From NCBI GenBank assembly GCA_013396655.1, contig WBMV01007609.1, forward strand, positions 586,459-650,458: a stretch of DNA of 64,000 nucleotides, given 5' to 3'. Shown here in pieces: positions 40,619 to 49,938 of the stretch. The first letter of the stretch is position 1, and each line of letters begins with the position of its first letter. Source of the stretch: Campylorhamphus procurvoides. Its lineage: Eukaryota; Chordata; Aves; Passeriformes; Dendrocolaptidae. The position numbers and the translations under genes are program-made. The notes beneath the pieces are model-generated. The model was not told where the DNA came from. It was given only the letters and a program-made list of their open reading frames with translations, and did not search any database.

Positions 40619-40820
40619 AGGAATTTTTTACGATGAGGGTGGTGAGACGTGGGACCAGGTTGCCCAGAGAACATGTGCATGCCCCATTGTTGGGACATCA
40701 AGGCCAGGCTGGATGGGACTTTGAGTAACATGGTCTAGTGGAAGGTGTCCCTGCCCATGTCAGGGGGAATGAACTAGATGGTTTTAAAGGGCACTCCCAA
40801 CCCAAACCACTCTGTGACTG
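40619..40820 (+). mobile_element. CR1 LINE 3'-end fragment
   Basis: Sense CR1: AGGGTGGTGAGACGTGGGAC, CAGGTTGCCCAGAGAA, CAAGGCCAGGCTGGATGGGA, TAGTGGAAGGTGTCCCTGCC and the end CCCAACCCAAACCACTCTGT. About 200 bp. Confidence 0.9.
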
Positions 40821-41580
40821 ATACCCAACAGTGGCCAGCCCAGGGGCAGCATGTCCCCTGTCCCCCGTGGGGGCTGTGTGGGGGCTCTGAGACACAAAGC
40901 CATGCCTGGTGAGATGAGTCAGAGGCTCATCCTGCCCCTCATTTCCTTTTGGGTGCCCCCAGTTGTGCAGCAGCCGCAGGTGCTCCGATGTGTGAGCTGA
41001 GTGTGGGGGCTCTCGGCTCCTCCAGGTCCCCGCAGGGGTGTGTGCCCTGCAGGCAGCACCCAGCCGGGTGGGTGGGTTGGGACACGAGGTGCCCCCGTGC
41101 CCAGGGTGGGGGGCTCCGGCCACCCCCAGCCCACGGCAGCCCCCGGTGGCTGCAGAGCGGCTCTTTGCTGGCATCTGCTGACAGCCTGAGATCCTGCAGC
41201 TCCGTTTTCCGTGGAGCGACACTGAATCTCGGCCCACAGATGGTCCTCGCCCCACTTGTGGGAAGGAGAAGGACCCTGGGATAATGGATCTGTCACTCAA
41301 GCGTCTGCCAGGAGAGTCCTGCGTGGATATGGCCCTTGCAGGGAAGGTGAAGCCCCATAGAAGGATGTACCTAAAAACTTGATGCTGACTGTGTCTGTCT
41401 AGCTAGAAGAGGAAATTATCCCTCGGGGCTCCAACCCAGCCTTTTCCCAGGACACAAGGCTCTTCCCTTCTCTCCTGTGCCTCTGCACTGTGCTGGGGAC
41501 AGGAGCCCTTTCCCTGTAGCATCCCCTGAGCCAGGGAAGGAAACCACATCCATCAAAGTGCCTTGGTGCTCCAGACAACC
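40821..41580. other. Non-coding stretch between CR1 fragments
   Basis: GC-rich sequence with overlapping chance frames on both strands (up to 200 codons on the - strand, which starts inside the neighbouring CR1). Nothing recognised. Confidence 0.5.
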
Positions 41581-41744
41581 TCATAGAATCAAATCACAGA
41601 GTGGTTTGGATTGAAAGAGAACTTAGGGTTCATCTCATTCCAACCTCTGCCACAGGCAGGGACACCTTCCACTAGCCCAGGTTGCTCCAAGCCCCATCCA
41701 ACCTGGCCCTGGACATTTCCAGGGATCGGGAATCCACAACCTCG
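41581..41744 (-). mobile_element. CR1 LINE 3'-end fragment
   Basis: Antisense CR1: CATAGAATCAAATCACAGAG, GTGGTTTGGATTGAAAGAGA, CAGGCAGGGACACCTTCCAC, CCCAGGTTGCTCCAAGCCCC and CCCTGGACATTTCCAGGGAT. Confidence 0.9.
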
Positions 41745-42074
41745 GTGGTGTCACATTGACAGGCCATCGGAGAGAGATGACAGCAGTGGAGAGCAGTAGC
41801 ATTTCTTGAAGCTCTATCTATTGAGTTATCAAAAGCCCAGGGGAGCTGCAAGTGATGGGAGCCGCCAGGTCCCTGCACCACGGAGCTGCCACTTCCCATG
41901 GGCATCCTGGTGACATGGTGGAGCCAGGAGGGAACAGGGTTTTGCTGGGGTGCATTAGTGTGTGATAGGCACAGAGGCACTGAAAGAGGGGTGTGGGGTC
42001 ACTGTCTGCATGGCCACATCCAGAAGTCCCCTCCATAAACAGGACTGCATTTGTCAAGGAGAATTTGAAGGGCC

Positions 42075-42478
42075 TTGAGGGGAAGCGTGTGAGGAGCAGC
42101 TGAGGGCACTTGGTGTGTTCAGATGGAGGAGACTGAGGGGAGACCTCATTGCAGTTCCAGCTTCCTGGGGAGGGGCAGGCACAGATGTCTGCTCTGTGGG
42201 AACCAGGGACAGCACCCAGGGAATGGCTGGAGTTGTGTTAGGGCAGGGTTAGGGTGGATCTCAGAAAAAGGTTCTTCCTTCAGAGGGTGGTGGGCACTGA
42301 CCAGGCTCCCCAGGGCAGTGGGCACAGCCCCAAGGCTGCCAGAGCTCCAGGAGGGTTTGAATGATCCTCTGAGGCACAGGGTGTGACTCTTGGGGATGGT
42401 CCTGTGCAGGGCCAAGAGTTGGACTCGATGCTCCTTGTGGGTCCCTTCCAACTCAGCATATTATGTGATTCTATAATT
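42075..42478 (+). mobile_element. CR1 LINE 3' fragment, about 400 bp
   Basis: Sense CR1. It includes GGAGGAGACTGAGGGGAGAC, CAGAAAAAGGTTCTTCCTTC, AGAGGGTGGTGGGCACTGAC, CAGGCTCCCCAGGGCAGTGG and the ending GGTCCCTTCCAACTCAGCAT then ATGTGATTCTATAATTTT. It is the same subfamily as the antisense copy at 23662-23885. Confidence 0.93.
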
Positions 42479-44154
42479 TTAATCGAAAGTGCGTTTTTCT
42501 GTCTGTCACCCCCTTGAACTCACAGCCTGCTCCAGGATTTTAGCAACCCACCCAGCAAACACGTGGGATGTGATTAAATCCAAGATGGAGCAGGTGGGGA
42601 GCAGTGAAGGGTTTGATATAGCTAAATAAAGCACCTGGAGATGAAACACCCCTGCACTGCCTGGCATGCACTGCTTAGAGGTAAAAGGCTGCCCATGCCC
42701 ATGGAAGAAGCCACATCCCAAGTGTTGCCCAGCAGACACCATCTCTGAGCCCCAGTGCCTCCCCCATTCAGCCAGGAATCATGGAGTGATGTGCCCAGTG
42801 ATCCTGGTTTGAGCTTGGACCTGCCCACCCTTGCTCTGTGCTTCAGTTTACCCCCAAGCTCTGGCTCTGGTGCCCAGACACCGCAGTCACAGTGCCAGGG
42901 GACACACAGAATCGTGGGTGGTATCTCCAGCAGGGTATCCCACAAACTCTGCAGTCCAAGAAATGCTTATTCCCAGTGCCAGGCAAGGAGGTAACAGCAT
43001 TTTCATTTGCAAGCAACCAATTTACCAAACCACAGAGAGTCTGCCCCATTCCCTGTGGAAGACACTGGTGGGGCAAATCAGCCCAACTGAAGTGCAGATG
43101 TGACGGTGGATTTTACAACCTTCAGCTCCTGTGCTGTTTTTATGATAATTTTATATCCATTAACTTACTCCAGGGGCTGATTAACATCCCTGCCACTGAT
43201 GCCACTTGGTCTTAGAGCATCACAGAGCCAAAGCTGCAGCAGGCAGTGAGTACTGGGCTTTAATGTGGGACAACTTTTGCCTTTCCAAAGGCAAATTATT
43301 TTAGCTCCTGGGTGCTGCTTTTTTCCCCATCTACTCTCTTGTTCTTTGATAAAATGATCCTGCCCTGATAACACATGATCTGCCATGCAGTAGCATAAGC
43401 TTTTTCCCATCATGAGAGCCCAGCTGATTCTGGTTATCTTACAGGGATTTGGTAAGAGAAGAGGCTTCATGAGAGGGAAGAAACTTTGTAGGGACTAATT
43501 ATGTCCCAAAGCAAACAGAAGGTGCTCTGGAGTTAAAGGATTCAGAGATTCCAGTTATTTTAAAGTCAGATAATGCCATTTTACTACATTTCCTTCATGG
43601 CAAAGGATGAATCCATCTTTTAAATACATATTGTGTACCTAAATGTATTATTATCTAAATTAAAACCTCTCTAGATTAATATCTATCTAGATAGGAAAAG
43701 CTATTTTTTTCCCTTCCATCCCATCCCTTGCAGGGTTTCATGGGGCTCAGTCCTGCAGGGCAGGGTTGGTACTATCCCTCTCTGTGAATTCCCAGAGGAC
43801 ATGGAGCAGAGCAGCCTTTCCTTGGTGCTGAGAGCTAAGGATTGTCAGGGCAACCAGCAGTCTGAGATGTTACCTGGATCCCGGTGGTTTGGGAATGTTG
43901 TCCCAGGGACTAAACTTGAGCTCTCAAAGTCTTTTACTTTGCTTCAGATGGGATTAATTTAATTAACACAAGTAACAAAACTGCTCACAGCACTCTATAA
44001 ATAGACTGGTGGGCTCTGACACAGCTTCTGGCTATGCCAAGAAATGAGACTAATAATAGCTGCTTAACGATGAAGAACAGGGGGCTGGAGAGATTAGGCA
44101 GAGAAAATGCCAGGACAGGCTCAACCCTGCCATGGAAATCAGCTGGAGAAGCAT
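42479..44154. other. Non-coding stretch
   Basis: No exon recognised. An AT-rich block at about 43610-43710 contains the 12-base perfect palindrome CTATCTAGATAG at 43683-43694. A TATAAATAG word occurs at about 43996-44004 without any associated transcript evidence. Confidence 0.5.
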
Positions 44155-44328
44155 GGAATCCTAGAATGGTTTGTGCTGGAAGGGACCTTAAAGCTCATCT
44201 TGTTCTACACCCTTCCACCTTCCACTAGCTCAGGTTGCTCCAAGCACCGTCCAACCTGGCCTTGAACACTCCCAGGGATGGAGCAGCCACAGCATCTGTG
44301 GGCAACCTGTGCCAGGGCCTGCCCACCT
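44155..44328 (-). mobile_element. CR1 LINE 3'-end fragment
   Basis: Antisense CR1: GAATCCTAGAATGGTTTGTG, GCTGGAAGGGACCTTAAAGC, CAGGTTGCTCCAAGCACCGT, CCAACCTGGCCTTGAACACT, CCCAGGGATGGAGCAGCCAC and GTGCCAGGGCCTGCCCACC. Confidence 0.92.
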
Positions 44329-46744
44329 TCTGCAGCATCCAAACAGGTCACCAAGGCAGTGCTGCAGGAGGGAATGGCTCAGCATGGGGGCACACAGAGC
44401 CCATTGCTGCCACACTGCCAGGTCCTGCTCTTGGGGACAGTTTCGAGACAACGGAGCCAAGCAATGCTTTTTCCAGCTAAAAAGCAGAGATTTCTCCCAG
44501 AGCCAGGGTCAGAGCCCTGGCAGCACCCCCAATCCTGCACTTCATGCTCCCCAGCCCCTTCCCCTCCCACCTCTCCTGCTGCCAGGGAGAAATTCCCAGC
44601 TGGGCTTTTGTCACCGACGCACGCGTGTTTCTGCAGGAAGTTTCTATTTCTGTGAATAGCAATTTTTCAAGCAACTCCTCCCCCGCTTGCTCCCCTTCAG
44701 CAGGAGCCCTGACGAACGCCGCTGGCATGCATGGAAGCTGAGACTCACTCCTGCATGCCAGCCCTGGCCGGAGCCTCCATCCTCTGCCCTCCCATCCCAC
44801 AGCCTGTCCTGCAGCTCCATGTCATGGGAATTATGCTCATGGTATCTTGCAGAGGGTCAGATGGAGCCAGGACCGCTCCATGTGCTGGGCTCACCAAGTG
44901 CCCTGGGACATGAGGGGCTCCAAAGTGGTGAAGGAGGCTGGGGGAGCCAAACCTGCTTCAAATTCCCCAAAACAGCAGCACCTCTGCTTGGGGAGTACTG
45001 AGACCCCCAAGGACGTCCTGACATGTCCAAACTTCTGAGGCCACAGCTCTCACAGAGCCAGCTGTGCAGAGGAGCAAGCAATTAATTTTTGGCTTTGATT
45101 AAACCTTGAGCCGAGTCCCCCAGTGCTGGAGCCAAGTTCCCCAGGACTGTCCCAGGCTGCCAGCCCTATTGCTCCCTGCTTGATGTACTCCCTGCTTGGG
45201 GTAAGCCTCCCAAGTTGGGTACAGGGACTTAAGGGCACTTTGGACTCAATATTTCCATTACAAGACATGACGTGCAATACTTGCCTTGGCTCTCCCTGGC
45301 ACATAATTAATTGATGCAACTGTCACATGAAGAAGAAGGGGAGAGCAGGGGATCCCTGGCAGAAACAGTGACTGTGGGATGAAGCTCCCTACTGTGGATC
45401 ACTGCACGTCTTCCTCAGTGCACCCACGGGTGTGGCTGTTCCCCCAAACGAGGTGAAGTCAGAATGCTGTGCCCTGGCTCCAAGGACCACGGTGCTTTCC
45501 CAGTCCCACCAGTGGGGCAGGGAAAGGCACTGACACCATCTGGATGGCTTCCATACATCCAGGCCATGCTCCTCACTGTCCGTGCTGCCTGGCACAGAGC
45601 TGAGAAATGAAAGGAACAACCCAAATGGTGTTGTTCTGCTGCACTAAAAGCAGTATTTAGCACTCCCACTGCTGTTTCAGATGGGAATGTGGCCTTAGAG
45701 GCTGGAATTATCAAAAGCAGCCCTGGGAAGGAAGAACAGCTGGACAAACTGCTGATTGCAGCTGCCTGGCTGGCAAATAAAGTGAGTGCTCCCAGAGCGA
45801 GGGGCACAGGCGGAATGAGCTGTCTCCACTCAAGGACCATTGTACCAAATTCCCCTTGCTGTACATGAACCGAGTGGCACAAGCAGCTGGAGTGGGGCTG
45901 GACAGTCCCACGGGCTGTGCAGGGGATGGGATCAAAGGGGAATATCCTTGGGGTGGTGTTGAACTGCTTGCTCCAGTGAGCAGCATCACACCGCAAAGGC
46001 AGAGTCATTTGAGCCAAACCCTCGACCTTTTGGAAAAAAGAAAATCAGGAATATGTGAACCGTCTGTTTTGTAAAGAAATAACCTTCAGGGTTTCTTCTG
46101 CTGCAACCTCAAGAAATTCCACAGCTGCTGCTGTGTGGGAGGGAGCCCGGGGAGCATTTTTCCCCTCTGCATGAAGCTGATGCTCAGGGCTGGCTGCAGA
46201 CCCTGGCTGGGAAGGGCCATGCTGAGCAGCACATGCTGCAACCCCCCTGCCCCATGTGCCCAGAGCCCCTCACTCCGTCCCTTCTCAGTCTGCCACAAAT
46301 GTTATGGAATTCTTATAAATCCTTGTGTTTTCCAGAGGGTCCAAGACCTGAGCAGCCCCATTCCGGAGGCCCCTGGAACTGCTTGAAGCACTCTGCAAGG
46401 GGCAGAGGGGATGTGCCAAGAGGTATTTGCTAGTCCTGCACAAATTTTCTACTCCTAATTAGTGGAGAAAAAATGCAGATCTGCCAAGAGAGTCAAAATA
46501 TTCCTGTTTTCAAGATCCAGGACAAGCAAAGTGAAAGCAACGCAGACTCTTCTGAATGTTTGCAGGCACCATCTCCCTGTGCCTGGCTCCTGTTTTGCAC
46601 CCCTTGGGACTGTTGGGAGATTCCTGCCCTGGCTGTGACTGCTGGGGACACCTGAAGAGCTGAGCCACAACCCCTGTGCAGCTCCTGCTGTGACACAGCC
46701 CAGCACAGAGACCCCCAGAACAGGAACCCCCAGAATGTCCAGGG
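44329..46744. other. Non-coding stretch upstream of SNTA1
   Basis: No exon or repeat family recognised. The missing 5' part of SNTA1 exon 1 and its promoter might be expected near the right end of this region, but no frame here resembles the syntrophin N-terminus. Confidence 0.5.
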
Positions 46745-47256
46745 CCAGACCTGGGACAAACAATGGGGCACTGGGGACCTGAGTCCCTCCCTGTGTCCCA
46801 CCCTGGGCTGGAGCAGGGAGCACTGGGAAGCACTCGGTTCTTCTGGTGCCCCGTGTCATACCAGAACAAGGAGCACTGGGGGGTACTGGAGAGTCATGTC
46901 CCTCCTGGTGCCCCATCCCACACTGGAGTGGGGAAAACCAGGCCCTGCCATTGTCCTGGCACAGGATGGAGCAGTGGGGCCCTCGTGCCCTGGTCTCTTC
47001 CCATGGCCCATCCAGCCCAGAGCAAGTAGCATTGAAGGCCTGTGTCTCTCCTGTTGCCCCATCCCGGGCTGGAATGGAGAGCACTGGGGATCACGGTGTC
47101 CCTCCCAGTGCCCCATCCCGGGCTGGAATGGGGAGCACTGGGGAGCCGTGCCTCTTCCCAGTGCCCCATCCCGGGATGGAGCGAGGGGAACTGGGGAGCT
47201 GTAGGGAGCACCCGGTGCCCCGTCCCAGGACGGAATGGGGTGCGGCCGGCTTCCCG
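46745..47256. repeat. Minisatellite, 53-54 bp unit, about nine copies
   Basis: Units built on GTGCCCCATCCCGGGCTGGA, ATGGGGAGCACTGGGG and a CTCTTCCCA-like segment. The GCCCC anchor recurs at 47056, 47110, 47163 and 47217, that is every 53 or 54 bases. Copies become more divergent towards the left end. Since 54 is a multiple of three, frames stay open on both strands, which explains the long overlapping ORFs here. It lies immediately upstream of SNTA1 exon 1. Confidence 0.9.
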
Positions 47257-47289
47257 GTCCTTCCCACTGCCGCGGACTGGTCCGGAGCG

Positions 47290-47420
47290 GGGCGGTGCGT
47301 GGGCTGAGGTGTGAGTGGGGCTGTGCGGGACATGGGCGGTGCGTGGGGTGGGGTGTGAGCGGGGCGGTGCGGGACATGGGCGGTGCGTGGGGTGAGGTGT
47401 GAGCGGGGCGGTGCGTGGGG
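47290..47420 (+). repeat. GC-rich minisatellite, 44-bp unit, three copies, cut by an N
   Basis: Unit of 44 bases: GGGCGGTGCGTGGGGTGAGG, then TGTGAGCGGGGCGGTGCGGG, then ACAT. Three consecutive near-identical units are present. The last is cut by the single N at 47421, directly before SNTA1 coding sequence. The true array may extend into unassembled sequence. Confidence 0.92.
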
Positions 47421-47421
47421 N

Positions 47422-47478
47422 GGCGCACCGTGCGCGTCGTCAAGCAGGACGTGGGGGGGCTCGGCATCAGCATCAAAG
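47422..47478 (+). CDS. SNTA1: SNTA1 exon 1, 3' fragment: start of PDZ domain
   Basis: Codes for RTVRVVKQDVGGLGISIK (with a preceding Arg whose first base is the N) and ends in a G that starts the next Gly codon, followed by the donor GTGAGC. The GGLGISIKGG stretch, completed by exon 2, contains the GLGI carboxylate-binding loop of the syntrophin PDZ domain. The family has about 80-90 more residues upstream (the first half of a split PH domain and a linker), and these are absent. The sequence left of the N is minisatellite, not coding. No start codon can be assigned. Confidence 0.93.
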
Positions 47479-49752
47479 GTGAGCCCGGGCCGGGGCGGTC
47501 CCCGGGGTGGCGGGGAAGGGAGGGGGACACCGCGCACACGGACCTGTTGCTGCCGCCGATGCGCGGCTCGCTGGGAGCGGAGATGGGGTGAGGGGTCCGC
47601 ACACCCCCCGGCCCCTGTGCGGGATGGGGAAGGGGACACGTGGCACTGACGGGACCCGAAATGTCCCCAGCCCTCGGAGAGAGCGATGCTTGGTGGGCAG
47701 GGGGAGCGGCCAGCCCCTGCCCGCCGTGCCCCGGCCGGAGTGAGGGGCGCCAGCGATTGGGAGCTGGAGGGGACCCCCGCTGCCCCCCTGCACCCACGGG
47801 TGGGGTGCTGTCCAGCAGGCAGGTGGGATGCAGAGGGCACCCTGTCACACAAAAGCTGCGGTTTTGCAGCCAAAGGGAAGGCTCTGCCAGCGTGTCCTTG
47901 TCCCCCACCGTGTCCCTGAGCTGGGAAATGCCCTTTTAAACTGTCAGATAAACGAAGGGAGCGACGTGAAGCCCTTGGAGATCTCCAGGCTCTGGGGTGT
48001 TAAAGCCACGCACTGTGGCTTGGAGAGGTGTGTGCGCTCCCGGGAAGCCTCCCCGTTGCAATCCCTGTTTTCCCCCGCAGGCTGCCCCGCTCCTTGGTGA
48101 CTCGCCGGAACTTCAGGCTGGAAACTTCTTGGGGCAGGGATGGCGTCCCTGCCTTTCTGCCTGCCTTTGCTTTTCAGGTGGAAAGCCTGTGAGAGGAGGA
48201 TGAAAAGGGCAGCAGAGAGGCAGGGCAGGGTCTGTCAAGGAGCGTGGCAGTGCGGGCAGGGCAGGCAGCGGGCTCGGCAGCCCTGGGGGCAGCAACGGGG
48301 CAGCTCTGCCCTCCTGACGTGGCTTCTCCTCCCAGCTCGGGGAGGACACGAACGCAGCCTCCGGCTCCCTCTGGAAGTCGGGAGGTTTTGCAATGTGCAT
48401 GCCTGGGTGCTGGAACTGCTCTCCGTGTCTGCAGGGTGCCCGAGCTTGCCAACGCTTTTATTTTGGAAGCATAAACCCCCCTCCGTAATGACCCCTTGGC
48501 TGCCAAGTTATTCCTTGCTCTGTGGCTCTCCCAGGGACGGAGAAACTTCTCTTGGTTCAGTCAGGACTTTATTTTTGCAGTGACGTACGTGGAAAAGAAG
48601 CAGTTGCCATCAAAACTGGGCAGTAGAAGCTGTTGTGAGCGGTGGGGCAGCCCTGGTAGGACAGGCCATCATTCCCTCCCCTCCGGGCTGCTGGCACATT
48701 CCTGTTTGTGTGAGTGCCTACCCATGTGTCACCCAGGGATGCTTCACCACCACCCGGCGTGCGGGTGAGGTGCCCTGCCATGGCATGTGGTGAGGGTCTG
48801 TGTGCCCGGGCTGCTGGGCTGGCAGGACAGCAGGGAGCTGAGAGAGAGCCGGGCTGCTGGGGGCTCCGTGCCCTGGCAGGACTCAGTGCTGGCAGCTGGG
48901 CGAGGAGCCACAAGGACGGAGCAGCCCCCGCAGGGGCCTCTGACAGCTGATAACCGGAGCCCTGCAGGGCTTGGCAGGCGGCTGAGCGAGGAAATGCCTG
49001 TGGCACTGGCTTGGGGCAGCCCGGGGCAGCCAGTGACAACAGGCTGGGCTCAGCCTCTCCCTCTGGGATGAAGATCATCTCTTGGAGGCTCCTCGGGACA
49101 GGCTGTCCCGGGGCACAGGGCATGTCAGGGGCAGCTGATCCGTGCTGCGGGCAGTGGCTGCTGCATCCCTCCCTGCTCGTGGCATGGAGGCAGCTCGGCT
49201 CTTCCTGCAGGTTCAAAAGTTAACATGCAAATTGATCTCCTGAAGCCGCCTGGAGTTTGAATAGCATTCTTTTAGTCAGGAGAGCGGGGAGCAGCAGGTA
49301 AAATAGGGCTGCTGTGCTGAGAGCAGCACACAGGGTTGGTTCACCTCTCCCTGGCTCTTTGGCCTCTCCAAAAACGTTCAGCTGTCTTATCTGTTGAGAT
49401 CATGAAGTCCTTGGAGCAAGGATAGTCTCTCAGCACATGTGATTAATAATGCAAATAAAGACATGCTTTCCTGCCAGAATTGATGGGGAGATGGCCAGGT
49501 TTACATGTCCGCTCTGTGACGAATGTGACCATTCCTGGTGGTTTTGGGGCACTTAATCTGCTGTAAAGCCTCATGATACTTTGGCTGCTGTGGTTGGTTC
49601 AGGTGTCCTGTGGGCATCTGAAGGAACGGGCAGGAGGTTGACCTGGCACGGTGTGCTGAGTGCCAGGAGAAGGGCTCAGCCTCACCGGGGCCATCTGGTA
49701 CCGCAGCAGCTCCTCTGTGTGCACCAACAGCTCCTGTCTCTTCTGTTTCAAG
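47479..49752 (+). other. SNTA1: SNTA1 intron 1
   Basis: Bounded by donor GTGAGC at 47479 and acceptor TTTCAAG ending at 49752, phase 1. The start is very GC- and CpG-rich, as expected for the edge of a promoter CpG island. No other exon was recognised within it. Confidence 0.85.
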
Positions 49753-49938
49753 GTGGACGAGAGAATAAAATGCCCATCTTGATCTCCAAGATCTTCAAGG
49801 GGCTGGCAGCAGATCAGACTGAGGCGCTGTATGTGGGGGATGCCATCCTCTCTGTCAATGGCACCGACCTGTCCGAGGCCACACACGACGAGGCCGTGCA
49901 GGCCCTGAAGAAGACGGGCAAGGAGGTGGTCCTGGAAG
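49753..49938 (+). CDS. SNTA1: SNTA1 exon 2: remainder of PDZ domain
   Basis: A 186-base exon, phase 1 in and phase 1 out, with acceptor TTTCAAG and donor GTAAGA. It encodes [20 protein letters not shown] through [20 protein letters not shown] to [10 protein letters not shown]. This is the PDZ core: beta-B strand, helix A region with the [12 protein letters not shown] segment, the [15 protein letters not shown] turn and helix B with the conserved His that contacts the ligand, and the last beta strand. Compared with my recollection of the mammalian protein only a few conservative changes are visible (Phe to Tyr in ALYVGD, NGE to NGT, SSA to SEA). The PDZ fold appears intact. Confidence 0.96.

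Noticed and set aside
43996..44004. TATAAATAG as a possible core promoter
   Set aside because: No transcript, CpG island or coding exon downstream. Such words occur by chance in AT-rich sequence.
46856..47908. 350- and 260-codon frames on the - strand and overlapping + strand frames at the SNTA1 5' edge
   Set aside because: They follow the 54-bp minisatellite, whose period is divisible by three, and then cross the N at 47421 into exon 1 antisense. No domain is present.
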